Shown piece by piece: positions 16,672-24,625 of a DNA stretch of 64,000 nt. The DNA comes from Mycobacterium ostraviense (GTDB lineage Bacteria; Actinomycetota; Actinomycetes; Mycobacteriales; Mycobacteriaceae). The DNA is taken from positions 3,920,683 through 3,984,682 of the forward strand of contig NZ_NKRE01000001.1 of assembly GCF_002705925.1 (NCBI RefSeq). Direction: 5' to 3'. Numbering within the stretch: the stretch's first letter is position 1; every line of letters begins with the position of its first letter. Position numbers and translations under genes: made by a program. The notes under the pieces are model-generated. The model was not told the origin of the DNA and did not search any database. It saw nothing but the letters and a program-made list of their open reading frames with translations.

Positions 16672-18948
16672 TTATCGGTCGCCGACCGACATCACCGAGG
16701 TGATGCGATGGATGGCGAAGTCGCGCAGCTTCCCCGACGACGAGTCGAAGGCCATCAGCTGCCCACTGCGGACGGCGATCGGTGACACCACCCGCTGGGT
16801 CGCCACGCCTGCGGCGTCGAGGTAGCCGATCAACACCGTGGCCTCGTCCTTTATCGCGCGCTGGAGGAGCGATATCGCGACGGCCGGGTCGACGCGGATG
16901 TTGCCGAACGGCGCCGCCGTCACCTTCCGCAACACCGCGACCACCGCGTGCAACGTCTCGCTGCTGGGCCGCGGAGCCGGCCGGTAGGGCCGGCGTTGGT
17001 GCGGCGCGGGGACCCGGGCGTCGCGCGGCCGGACGTCGACGATCGCGCCGCTGGAATCTTCGGCGGCCGGAGCGAAGCCCGCATTGCGCAAGGCGGCCAG
17101 CACCTCGGCGATGGGCGCGGATGACACCGCCACCGTCGGCGCCAGAGCCCGCAGCTGCAGGTCCGCGGCCGCGGCCACGGCCTGGGCCAACAGTGCGGGG
17201 TCCTCACACCGTACGAACGACGCGGCCATGCCGATCCGGAGTTGCCCGTGGCGGCGTGCCACATCGTCGATTAGGTAGGTAAGTCCCTGCGGCACCGGCG
17301 TTTTGGAGTGGCTGGTGAAGAATCCGTGCATCCAGTCGCGGGTCTTGCCGACGTCTAGGGCATGCCGGATGGACTGCTCGCTGACCCGGTACACCATTGC
17401 GGCCCCGGCCGATTCGACGGTAGCCACCGTGGCCAGCTGATCGGCGAGTTCGCGGTGCAGCGGCCCCGGTGCCACGACGGTCAGATCGGCCTGGACCAGG
17501 AAGTGGTCGATCGGCTTGGGCAGCGCCCGCGTCATCGCATCGACCACCAGGGCGGGGTCCGCACCGTCCCGATCGCTGTCCAGCAGTGCACGGCCGGGCG
17601 TGCTGATCGCTCCGCGGCCCACCAGGCCCAGCGCGTGGCCTTCGGTCAGTAGATCGGCGACCGGCCCCGGCTGTAAACGCCGGCCCCACCGCGGGCGACG
17701 CCAGATCAGGGCGGCCGAGGCTGTTGCCGCATCGACACCGGCACCGGCAGGCAGCTCGGCGAGCATGCCCAGCAGCAGCCGCCGATCCAGCGGCGCCGCC
17801 GTCGAGAACAGCGAATCGCTCAAGGCGGCATACGGTTTGCCGTCCGGGCCGCGGCTGCCGAGCAGCGCCGGCCGGCCCGGCAGGTCGAGCCAGGTGCGGG
17901 CCAGCAGGTGCCACCGCTCGGCGGCCGACATGGCGGTGAACCGGTCGGCGGCCGGCGTCGGAGCCCAATAGGGCGCTTCGCCGTGGGACGGCAGCGGCTC
18001 GGGCATGCCGCCGGCGATCAGCCCGGCGGCGGCCAGCACCTCGAGGATCAGACCCAGATGTGGTTCGTCGATCCCGGTTGCCTTGGCCAGCCGCTTGATT
18101 TCGCGCACGCCGAGCCCGCCGGTGCGCAGCTCGGGAACCGGCGTGGCGCTGAGATTCTGCAGCAGGACATCGATCTCGCGCAGCAGGTCGATGACGGCTC
18201 CGGCGGCCGCGGCGTCGACGTCGCGTGGCGCGGTGGTGGACACCACCGGATCGGGGGCGGTCAGCTGCATCGGACCGGGTTCCTCGCCGCGGAGCAGCTG
18301 CCCGACTTGGCGGGGCAAGATCACCGTCTCAGCGTCGACGCGCCGCAGCAGCCCCGCGGCCAGCAGCCGGGGCACCGGGCGGTCCTGCGGGGCGCCGGGT
18401 GCGGCGTCGCGAGTGCGCCCCATCGGCGATCCTTCGAGGAGTTTCTCCAGCACCTCGCGCCGGGCCTCGTCGAGCCCGGCGATCAACTCGGCGATCTGCT
18501 CGCCGGTGCGCGAGCCGTCTTCGAGGGTGACCTGGCCCGGGTGCCACGGCAGCGCCGTGCCGGTGTCGGCGGCGACCCGCACCGCGCTGTCGCCCCAGAC
18601 CAGGGCTCGTTTCCTGAGGTCGGCCAGCGCATCGGTCACATCGGCTTCGCCGGCGCGGTCGCCGATCAACGACAGCAGCTTGGCGATCGGCACGGGTGCG
18701 GTGTCGGCTTGCAGCACCAGCAGGGCATCCAGCACCGCCAGCCGCAGGAAGTCGAGGTCGTCGGTGGCGGCCTTGACCGACTGCCGGGCCTGGGCGCGCG
18801 CGGCCAGCGCGGCGATGCTGCCCGGTGGCGGCTGCGCCAGATCCGGCCGAAACTCCAGCAGCTCGATCAGCTGCTGGTCGGATAGGTCGGCCAGCCAGGA
18901 CCCCAGCGGGATCTCCGGGGTGGGTTCGGTCGGGGCTTGCTCAGGCAT
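16672..18948 (-). CDS. large helicase-associated protein, Rv0862c-like
   Basis: This 758-residue protein is the conserved upstream neighbour of the XPB helicase gene. It begins with LGSWLADLSDQQLIELLEFRPDL, has repeated winged-helix-like stretches (for example REIKRLAKATGIDEPHLGLILEVLAAAGLI near residue 280), and ends with a small beta-rich domain (ATVLIGYLDAAGVATQRVVSPIAVRSGQLMAFD) like WYL/helicase-associated domains. It has no Walker motif, so it is not itself a helicase. A role as regulatory or DNA-binding partner of XPB is inferred from position and from its helicase-associated (XPB-like N-terminal) segments. The ATG at 18948 is the only good start. Confidence 0.85.
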   Translation of the reverse strand: MPEQAPTEPTPEIPLGSWLADLSDQQLIELLEFRPDLAQPPPGSIAALAARAQARQSVKAATDDLDFLRLAVLDALLVLQADTAPVPIAKLLSLIGDRAGEADVTDALADLRKRALVWGDSAVRVAADTGTALPWHPGQVTLEDGSRTGEQIAELIAGLDEARREVLEKLLEGSPMGRTRDAAPGAPQDRPVPRLLAAGLLRRVDAETVILPRQVGQLLRGEEPGPMQLTAPDPVVSTTAPRDVDAAAAGAVIDLLREIDVLLQNLSATPVPELRTGGLGVREIKRLAKATGIDEPHLGLILEVLAAAGLIAGGMPEPLPSHGEAPYWAPTPAADRFTAMSAAERWHLLARTWLDLPGRPALLGSRGPDGKPYAALSDSLFSTAAPLDRRLLLGMLAELPAGAGVDAATASAALIWRRPRWGRRLQPGPVADLLTEGHALGLVGRGAISTPGRALLDSDRDGADPALVVDAMTRALPKPIDHFLVQADLTVVAPGPLHRELADQLATVATVESAGAAMVYRVSEQSIRHALDVGKTRDWMHGFFTSHSKTPVPQGLTYLIDDVARRHGQLRIGMAASFVRCEDPALLAQAVAAAADLQLRALAPTVAVSSAPIAEVLAALRNAGFAPAAEDSSGAIVDVRPRDARVPAPHQRRPYRPAPRPSSETLHAVVAVLRKVTAAPFGNIRVDPAVAISLLQRAIKDEATVLIGYLDAAGVATQRVVSPIAVRSGQLMAFDSSSGKLRDFAIHRITSVMSVGDR

Positions 18949-19010
18949 TGCTGATCAGCGTAGGCCCGACCCGCAACCTTGCGCCGCGAGCGGGAGGAAG
19001 ACCTGTCAGA

Positions 19011-19220
19011 ATGGATGCCGTGGCTGACAATGCTGACGGCAATGCGCGCAAGACCAAGTACGTGGACAACGGCTGGCCGACCACCGACCCGGACGACCAT
19101 GCGGTAAGCGAACTGGTGACCGACCGCACGGGTGCGTTGTCACCCTTCGGCGAGTTGGCGTTCCCGCTGCCCGCCGACGACCTGCCGTACGTCCACCCGG
19201 TGACCGTCGTCAACAGGTAG
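19011..19220 (+). CDS. small conserved mycobacterial protein, Rv0863-like
   Basis: This is a 69-residue acidic protein with no known domain: KYVDNGWPTTDPDDHAVSEL in the first third and LPADDLPYVHPVTVVNR at the end. The ATG at 19011 has GGAGGAAG about 10 bases upstream. It lies 10 bases before moaC2, so it is probably the first gene of the moaC2-mog-moaE2 transcript. No function is known; conservation of position is the main reason for calling it real. Confidence 0.75.
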   Translation: MDAVADNADGNARKTKYVDNGWPTTDPDDHAVSELVTDRTGALSPFGELAFPLPADDLPYVHPVTVVNR

Positions 19221-19230
19221 GACTCCGCCG

Positions 19231-19722
19231 ATGGCCGAAGCGGCCGATTTCCACTCGGGCGGACTGTCGCACCTGGACGAGCGGGGAGCCGCGCACATGG
19301 TCGACGTGACCGAGAAGTCGGCCACCCGGCGCACCGCCGTCGCTGCCGGCGCGTTACGCACCTCGACGGAGGTGGTGGCGCTGATCTCCACCGGCGGTCT
19401 GCCCAAAGGCGACGCGCTGGCCACGGCACGGGTGGCGGGCATCATGGCGGCCAAGCGCACCAGCGACCTCGTTCCGCTGTGCCATCAGCTCGCGCTCACC
19501 GGTGTCGACGTGGACTTCACCGTCGGCGAGTCCGACGTCGAGATCACCGCGACGGTACGCAGCACCGATCGAACGGGGGTCGAGATGGAGGCGCTGACCG
19601 CGGTGAGCGTGGCGGCTCTTACGCTCTACGACATGATCAAGGCGGTGGACCCGGCGGCCCGGATCGACGACATCCGGGTGCTGCGCAAAGAGGGCGGCCG
19701 TAGCGGAAGCTGGCAGCGGTGA
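19231..19722 (+). CDS. moaC2: cyclic pyranopterin monophosphate synthase
   Basis: MoaC turns the MoaA product into cyclic pyranopterin monophosphate, the first stable intermediate of molybdenum cofactor. The 163 residues carry MVDVTEKSATRRTAVAAG, AGIMAAKRTSDLVPLCHQLALTGVDVDF (active-site His and substrate loop), GVEMEALTAVSVAALTLYDMIKAVD and the C-terminal catalytic lysine region VLRKEGGRSG. The mog start overlaps its stop (GTGA). Cytosolic; works with moaA2 at 22225-23310. Confidence 0.95.
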   Translation: MAEAADFHSGGLSHLDERGAAHMVDVTEKSATRRTAVAAGALRTSTEVVALISTGGLPKGDALATARVAGIMAAKRTSDLVPLCHQLALTGVDVDFTVGESDVEITATVRSTDRTGVEMEALTAVSVAALTLYDMIKAVDPAARIDDIRVLRKEGGRSGSWQR

Positions 19723-20204
19723 CCGGCGCGCGGTCCGCCCGGGTGATCATCGCGTCGACCCGTGCAGCGTCGGGCGTCTATACCGATGAGTGCGGTCCCA
19801 TCGTCACCGAATGGCTGGCGCAGCGGGGTTTTTCGCCCGTCGAGTCGGAGGTGGTCGCCGACGGGAATCCGGTCGGCGAGGCGCTGCACAACGCCGTCGA
19901 GGCGAGGGTCGACCTAATCATCACGTCCGGCGGCACCGGCATCTCGCCGACCGACACCACCCCGGAACAGACCGTGGCGGTGCTGGATTTCGTCATCCCC
20001 GGGTTGGCCGACGCGATCCGTCGCTCGGGCCTGCCCAAGGTTCCGACGTCGGTGTTGTCGCGGGGGGTGTGCGGCGTCGCCGGCCAATCGTTGATCGTCA
20101 ACCTGCCGGGTTCACCTGGTGGGGTTCGCGACGGGCTCGGCGTGCTCGCCGACGTGGTGGATCACGCACTCGATCAACTCGCAGGCCAAGATCACCGGCG
20201 ATGA
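19719..20204 (+). CDS. mog: molybdopterin adenylyltransferase (MogA/MoaB family)
   Basis: The 161-residue product matches Rv0865. It adenylylates molybdopterin before metal insertion. The family motif TSGGTGISPTD is at about residue 68, followed by SRGVCGVAGQSLIVNLPGSPGGVRD with the conserved NLPG loop. The GTG start overlaps moaC2 by 4 bases and its stop overlaps the moaE2 ATG, so the three are translationally coupled. Confidence 0.93.
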   Translation: MTGARSARVIIASTRAASGVYTDECGPIVTEWLAQRGFSPVESEVVADGNPVGEALHNAVEARVDLIITSGGTGISPTDTTPEQTVAVLDFVIPGLADAIRRSGLPKVPTSVLSRGVCGVAGQSLIVNLPGSPGGVRDGLGVLADVVDHALDQLAGQDHRR

Positions 20205-20626
20205 CGCTGGTCCTGCGCGCCTCGCTGACCGACCAGCCGATCCATCTGGCCGAGCATGAGGATCTGGTGAGTCATCAAGCGGCCGGGGCTGTCGTCGGGT
20301 TCGTCGGCGTGGTCCGAAATCACGATGGCGGACGGCACGTGGTGCGGCTGGAGTACTCGGCTCATCCGTCGGCTGCCCAGGTTCTTGCCGACGTGGTAGC
20401 CGAGGTTGCGGAGAACTCCACCGGGGTGCGTGCGGTGGCGGCAAGCCACCGCATCGGTGCCCTGGCGGTCGGGGAAGCGGCCTTGGTGGCCGCCGTCGCC
20501 GCCGATCATAGGCAGGCCGCGTTCGCCACCTGCGCACAGCTGGTGGACTCCATCAAGGAACGGCTACCGGTATGGAAGCACCAGTTCTTCGGCGATGGCT
20601 CCGACGAATGGGTGGGCTCGGCCTGA
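20201..20626 (+). CDS. moaE2: molybdopterin synthase large subunit
   Basis: MoaE2 carries the active site that adds two sulfurs from MoaD thiocarboxylate to precursor Z. The 141 residues include GAVVGFVGVVRNHDGG (Arg at the active site), LEYSAHPSAAQVLADVV, ASHRIGALAVGEAAL and the terminal KHQFFGDGSDEWVG with the catalytic lysine in KERLPVWKHQ. The ATG at 20201 overlaps the mog stop. Its small partner, moaD2, lies beyond rpfA on the other strand. Confidence 0.94.
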   Translation: MTLVLRASLTDQPIHLAEHEDLVSHQAAGAVVGFVGVVRNHDGGRHVVRLEYSAHPSAAQVLADVVAEVAENSTGVRAVAASHRIGALAVGEAALVAAVAADHRQAAFATCAQLVDSIKERLPVWKHQFFGDGSDEWVGSA

Positions 20627-20630
20627 GCCC
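20614..20630. terminator. hairpin spanning the moaE2 stop, between convergent moaE2 and rpfA
   Basis: GGGCTC-ggcct-GAGCCC forms a 6-bp perfect stem over the end of moaE2; the rpfA stop is at 20636. It could end transcription from either side. Confidence 0.4.
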
Positions 20631-20635
20631 GTGTC

Positions 20636-21502
20636 TCAGCCGATGACAGTCGGTTGGGCGAGCGCGTCCAGCGCGTCGTTGCCGCTGAGGTTTTGTCCCA
20701 CGATCGCCTGCCAGAGCTTCTTGGTATAGGCGACGTTCGAGACCTGGTGGATTTCCACCGGTGCGTTGGCTGCGTCGGCAGGCGCTGGTGCGTCGGCAGG
20801 CGCTGGCGCGTCCGCCGGGTCGGTCAGCGGCAATCCTGCCTCCAGGACTGCCGGGGCCTCCGGCGCGGCCGGAACCGCCTCCGGTGCCGGCGCCAGGTCG
20901 GCGGGGGCCGGCACCAGGTCGGCGGGGGCCGGGGGCAGGTCGGATGGAGCCGTCAGCTCGGCAGGAGCCTGAGGAGCCGGCAGTTCGTTACCGGCGAACT
21001 GCACCTGCGGGGCCGGGTCGACCGGCTGTGGAAGGTCCGCGGGGGGTGCGGCGTCGGCCAGCGGGGCCGGCTCGCCGTTGACATCCGGCGCATCGACGGG
21101 CGCGTCCATCGCCGCCGGAGCAGGAACGGCGCGGGGAGTGGCAGACGACAGCCCGTGACCGCACACCGGCCAGGCACCGCGGCCCTGGGTGGCCAGCACC
21201 CGCTCGGCGACCGCGATCTGCTGTTCCCGGGTGGCCAGTTGGGCCGACGGGGCGAACTCGCCGCCGCCGTGGGAGGCCCAGGTGCCTGGGGTGAACTGCA
21301 CGCCGCCGTAGTAGCCGTTGCCGGTGTTGATCGCCCAGTTACCGCCGGACTCGCAGCGGGCTACCTGATCCCATTCCCAATCGGTGGCCGCGGCCGCATG
21401 ACCGGCCATGGCGATGCCGCCGCCGCCGAGCACCGCGCCGGTAAAGGCGACTTTGGCGACGCTGACGCTTGATGTGGTGGGCTTACGGTGACGTCCACTC
21501 AT
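20636..21502 (-). CDS. rpfA: resuscitation-promoting factor A, secreted peptidoglycan hydrolase
   Basis: RpfA cleaves peptidoglycan and helps wake dormant cells. The 288 residues begin with a signal peptide (hydrophobic SVAKVAFTGAVLGGGGIAMAGHAAAA, cut after AAA). The transglycosylase-like Rpf domain follows directly: WDQVARCESGGNWAINTGNGYYGGVQF with catalytic Glu in CESGG, ending at WPVCGHG. A long Pro/Ala-rich tail with APADxxxAPAD repeats follows, a cell-wall linker, and is variable in length among species. The ATG at 21502 follows AGAGGAA. Its leader holds a probable c-di-AMP riboswitch and a CRP-like site. Confidence 0.95.
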   Translation of the reverse strand: MSGRHRKPTTSSVSVAKVAFTGAVLGGGGIAMAGHAAAATDWEWDQVARCESGGNWAINTGNGYYGGVQFTPGTWASHGGGEFAPSAQLATREQQIAVAERVLATQGRGAWPVCGHGLSSATPRAVPAPAAMDAPVDAPDVNGEPAPLADAAPPADLPQPVDPAPQVQFAGNELPAPQAPAELTAPSDLPPAPADLVPAPADLAPAPEAVPAAPEAPAVLEAGLPLTDPADAPAPADAPAPADAANAPVEIHQVSNVAYTKKLWQAIVGQNLSGNDALDALAQPTVIG

Positions 21503-21528
21503 ACGCTCGGTTATTCCTCTCTGTACAC

Positions 21529-21790
21529 GCCTACGAGGTCAGCTGTCGGGTTCGGGTTGGTTCAAAACCAGAGAGGCCACCCGGCCAGCGTCGTACTCCG
21601 GTGAGACGACGTCGGCTTCACCCCAAGGGCCGTGAACGGCCCCGGTCCGATCTCGGCGGACCCGGTGGGTCCCCCGCCTCCATCCGCGGTCGGAACCCCT
21701 CACCTACTGGATGGAGCTCGGCGCGTGGTAGGCAGGGCGGGCAAGTCAGTGGTTCGTTGACGAGCCTTCGGAGACGGTAGCGGTTTCAGC
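21529..21790 (-). ncRNA. ydaO/yuaA-type c-di-AMP riboswitch in the rpfA leader
   Basis: On the minus strand the 5' leader of rpfA has the conserved elements of the ydaO class: a GAGGGGTTCCGACC block (about 21690), CTTGGGGTGAAGCC (about 21620), CCAACCCGAACCCGACAGCT (about 21545-21565) and GACCTCGTAGGCG at the 3' end, just before the ribosome site. This RNA class is known upstream of rpf genes in actinobacteria and senses c-di-AMP. I set the boundaries by eye; a covariance search for RF00379 would fix them. Confidence 0.78.
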
Positions 21791-21872
21791 CGATCTCGTC
21801 ACGTGTGAGATGGACCGGCGTTTTGCTCACAGACGCCGGCCAAAACCCCAGGAAGCGCGGCTATTTGCGCAG

Positions 21873-21937
21873 GTCATAACACTCGACACCGCACCGTGTC
21901 CGGCTTGTTATCGTTCCGTTACGTGACATATCTCACA
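21873..21937 (-). promoter_or_regulatory. rpfA promoter region with CRP (cAMP receptor)-type site
   Basis: CGTGA-catatc-TCACA at 21922-21937 matches the TGTGA-N6-TCACA CRP consensus at nine of ten positions. A possible -10 (TATGAC on the minus strand, 21873-21878) would put the start near 21866 and the CRP centre near -63, a class I activator position. This gives a leader of about 360 bases. CRP control of rpfA is known in M. tuberculosis. The whole 439-bp space between rpfA and moaD2 is accounted for by this and the riboswitch. Confidence 0.6.
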
Positions 21938-21941
21938 ACGA

Positions 21942-22232
21942 TCAGCCGCCGGCGAACGGGGGAAGTACGTCAAGTGTGTCGCCGGCGGATAACGGTGTGG
22001 CGTCGTCTCGGACGGCAATTCCGTCGCGCAGATAGGAGCACCGGCCCAACACCGTTGCCAGGCGAGCGTTGCGTGCGGTCAGGCCGTCGACCAATTCGGC
22101 CACGGTGGCCCCGGGCCGCAGCGTGACTGTTTCCGACTCGATACCGGCGGCCGCCCGCGCCGCCGCGAAGTAGCGGACGGTCACGTGAATCCCGTTGGCA
22201 TGGCCCATCGAGCTAGCCGTCGAGTCAGCCAC
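21942..22232 (-). CDS. moaD2: molybdopterin synthase small subunit (ubiquitin-like sulfur carrier)
   Basis: The 96-residue beta-grasp protein has VTVRYFAAARAAAGIESETVTLRPGATVAELVDGL and the essential C-terminal Gly-Gly in LDVLPPFAGG, which is adenylylated and thiocarboxylated to give sulfur to MoaE2. Its start overlaps the end of moaA2 by 8 bases, so it is translated with it. The stop is only 5 bases from the CRP-type site that faces rpfA. Confidence 0.94.
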   Translation of the reverse strand: MADSTASSMGHANGIHVTVRYFAAARAAAGIESETVTLRPGATVAELVDGLTARNARLATVLGRCSYLRDGIAVRDDATPLSAGDTLDVLPPFAGG

Positions 22233-23310
22233 CGATGGCGCTCATCGGACGGTCGGGCTGCACGAAATCCGGATCGTTGATGCCGTGGCCGGCCGGCTTG
22301 CGCCACATCGCGGCGCGCCACGCCCGCTCGATCGCGTCGTCATCAGCGCCGCTGCGCAGCAGGCCGCGCAAGTCGGTCTCCTCGCTGGAGAACAGGCAGC
22401 TGCGGATTTGGCCGTCGGCGGTAAGCCGGGTGCGGTCGCACGTCGAGCAGAAGGCGTGCGAGACCGAGGCGATGACCCCGAACTTGCCGGCCGGAGTGTC
22501 GGGGCCCGAGTCGGCCAGCAAGAGCTCGGCCGGGGCCGAACCTCGCGGGGCCGGGTCGGGCCGTAGCCGGAAATGCGGGCGCAGCGCTGCCAGCACATCG
22601 TCGGCGCTCAGCGCGGCGTTGCGGCGCCATTGGTGCCCCGCGTCGAGTGGCATCTGCTCGATGACTCGCAACTGGTAACCGTGTTCCAGGCAGTAGCTCA
22701 GCAGCTCGACGACATCCTTACGGCCGGTGGCGGGGTCGAGCACGGCGTTCACCTTGACCGGGGTCAGGCCGGCGCTCTTGGCGCCGGCCAAGCCCTCCAA
22801 CACGTCGGTGAGCCGGTCCCGACGGGTGATGGCCGCGAAGTGCGCGCGATCCACGCTGTCCAGCGAGACGTTCACCCGGTCCAGGCCGGCGTCGGCCAAA
22901 GCGGCTGCCCGTCGTGCCAGCCCGACGCCGTTGGTGGTCAACGAGATCTCCGGACGAGGCTGCAGGCCGGCCGTTACGGCGACGACCTCTTCCAGGTGAC
23001 GGGCCAACAGCGGCTCGCCGCCGGTAAACCGCACGCTGGTGACGCCGAGCCGGGTGACCGCGAGACCGATCAGCCTGCCCAGCTCCTCAGGTCGCAGCAA
23101 TTGCTCCCCGGGCAGCCAGTCTAGGCCCTGCGCCGGCATGCAATAGTTGCACCGCAGATTGCAGCGGTCGGTCAGCGAAACCCGTAGGTCGGTTGCGACC
23201 CGGCCGAAGCTGTCCAGCAAAGGGCCTTCCACAGGGGCGGCGTCCAGCGGGGCCGCTGGCTCCGGCAACCGGCCACGCACCGTCGGAACGCCCAGCGCCG
23301 TCACCGTCAT
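22225..23310 (-). CDS. moaA2: GTP 3',8-cyclase (radical SAM), molybdopterin cofactor step 1
   Basis: MoaA rearranges GTP to 3',8-cyclo-dihydro-GTP. The 361 residues carry the radical SAM cluster Cys50-x3-Cys54-x2-Cys57 in TDRCNLRCNYCMP, the SAM motif FTGGEPLL, the second 4Fe-4S site in CSTCDRTRLTADGQIRSC, and the functionally required C-terminal Gly-Gly (MSAIGG). The ATG at 23310 overlaps the stop of the YccF gene (ATGA). The open frame continues upstream but lacks family similarity. Confidence 0.95.
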   Translation of the reverse strand: MTVTALGVPTVRGRLPEPAAPLDAAPVEGPLLDSFGRVATDLRVSLTDRCNLRCNYCMPAQGLDWLPGEQLLRPEELGRLIGLAVTRLGVTSVRFTGGEPLLARHLEEVVAVTAGLQPRPEISLTTNGVGLARRAAALADAGLDRVNVSLDSVDRAHFAAITRRDRLTDVLEGLAGAKSAGLTPVKVNAVLDPATGRKDVVELLSYCLEHGYQLRVIEQMPLDAGHQWRRNAALSADDVLAALRPHFRLRPDPAPRGSAPAELLLADSGPDTPAGKFGVIASVSHAFCSTCDRTRLTADGQIRSCLFSSEETDLRGLLRSGADDDAIERAWRAAMWRKPAGHGINDPDFVQPDRPMSAIGG

Positions 23311-23711
23311 GCGGTCACGCGTTCGATTCGAGCCGGCGCACCGACGGGAACGATCTCTTTGCCCAACGGCACCAACGACACCGGGATCAGTTTGAGATTG
23401 GCCAGGGCCAGCGGAATGCCGATGATGGTGGCTGCCATCGCCACCGCGCTGACCAAATGCCCGATTGCCAGCCAGATGCCGAACAGCAGCACCCAGATGA
23501 CGTTGCCGAGCAGGGCACCGGTCCCGGCGCTCGGCTTGTCGACGATCGCCCTGCCGAACGGCCACAACGCGTACGACGCGATGCGCAGGGCAGCGAAGCC
23601 GAACGGGATGGTGACGATCAATAGGAAACAGACCAACGCGGCGACCAGATACCCGATGGCCAGCCACAGGCCACCGAAGACCAGCCAGATAACGTTCAGG
23701 ATCAGGCGCAT
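23307..23711 (-). CDS. YccF-family inner-membrane protein, Rv0870c-like
   Basis: The 134-residue protein has two repeats of the YccF domain, LNVIWLVFGGLWLAIGYLVAAL near the start and GNVIWVLLFGIWLAIGHLVSAV near residue 69, each followed by a TIPFG/GIPLA loop, giving about four membrane segments. It is the first gene of a transcript running into moaA2 and moaD2 with overlapping ends. Function is unknown. Confidence 0.9.
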   Translation of the reverse strand: MRLILNVIWLVFGGLWLAIGYLVAALVCFLLIVTIPFGFAALRIASYALWPFGRAIVDKPSAGTGALLGNVIWVLLFGIWLAIGHLVSAVAMAATIIGIPLALANLKLIPVSLVPLGKEIVPVGAPARIERVTA

Positions 23712-23874
23712 ATCTCCTCCAGCGGTAATCCCAGCCTACTCAGTACGCGGTAAACACGGATGCTCGGTGGCCGACGATCCGAGTAGGATCTGAGATCGTC
23801 ATCGCGTCCTGCGCAGGCGGGGCGCGTCTTGGTGTGGAAAACCTAGCCATCCGTCAGACAAGCAGGTGAGAGCA

Positions 23875-24279
23875 GTGCCGACCGGCAAGGTGAAGTGGTA
23901 CGACTCCGAAAAGGGGTTCGGCTTCCTGTCGCAGGAGGACGGCGAGGACGTCTACGTCCGTTCCTCGGCGTTGCCGGCGGGTGTCGAGGGACTCAAAGCG
24001 GGGCAACGCGTTGAGTTCGGCATCGCATCGGGGCGGCGTGGACCGCAGGCGCTGAGCCTCAAACTGATCGACGCGCCGCCGAGCCTTTCTCGCACCCGGC
24101 GGGAGGTGGTCGAGCACAAGCACAGTCCCGACGAACTGCACGGCATGGTCGAGGACATGATCACCTTGCTGGAGAGCACGGTGCAGCCCGAGTTGCGCAA
24201 GGGCCGCTACCCCGATCGCAAGACGGCTCGGCGAGTGTCCGAGGTGGTCAAGGCCGTGGCGCGGGAGTTGGACGCCTAG
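23875..24279 (+). CDS. cspB: cold-shock-domain protein with C-terminal extension
   Basis: The 134 residues start with a cold-shock domain (about 1-66): GKVKWYDSEKGFGFLSQEDGEDVYVRSSAL, with RNP1 KGFGFL and an RNP2-like VYVRSS in place of the common VFVHFS. A helical C-terminal half (DELHGMVEDMITLLESTV to KAVARELDA) sets it apart from short Csp proteins and matches Rv0871. I chose the GTG at 23875 with AGGTGAG just upstream; an in-frame GTG at 23866 overlaps that site. It binds single-stranded nucleic acid by family. Confidence 0.92.
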   Translation: MPTGKVKWYDSEKGFGFLSQEDGEDVYVRSSALPAGVEGLKAGQRVEFGIASGRRGPQALSLKLIDAPPSLSRTRREVVEHKHSPDELHGMVEDMITLLESTVQPELRKGRYPDRKTARRVSEVVKAVARELDA

Positions 24280-24286
24280 ACTAGCC

Positions 24287-24312
24287 GCGCCGGCTGCCGA
24301 CGTTGCCGGCGC
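24287..24312 (+). terminator. GC-rich hairpin after cspB
   Basis: GCGCCGGC-(10 bases)-GCCGGCGC, a perfect 8-bp stem, starts 7 bases after the cspB stop. No U-tract follows, as is usual for mycobacterial terminators. Confidence 0.6.
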
Positions 24313-24625
24313 AGCCGTTCCTGTCGGATCGGTGGCGCGCCACGACACAGTGCCGCCGGGTACCCGGTCTTGCAGCGACACCGACTCGGTGGGTTCGCCG
24401 GCCAGGCTTATCCGGCAATGCTTTTCGTGTGTAACAGCGGGCCCGGCCGGGCGGCGCGGCAGTTCTGCACCCGTCCCGCTCGGACTTGGAGGCGCGCGGC
24501 TGCGCTGGGCGATCGCACAGTTTTTGCCCCGGCCGGTAAGGGTCATTCGGGCCGTCTCTCGTCGTACTATCGGGCAGGAACCGGGTAATCAACCCCCATG
24601 TCGGTTCATCAGCGAGGAGGCCGCG
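24313..24625. other. cspB-fadE10 intergenic region
   Basis: No gene is credible here. The fadE10 frame stays open across it but has no ribosome site or family similarity before 24626. In M. tuberculosis a PE_PGRS gene sits at this place; no trace of one is visible. Confidence 0.5.

Noticed and set aside
15057..16703. 548-codon plus-strand open frame
   Set aside because: It is the shadow of the XPB helicase gene; low-complexity and without motifs.
24332..24625. 98-codon N-terminal extension of fadE10
   Set aside because: No ribosome site and no similarity; a strong GAGGAGG stands before the ATG at 24626.
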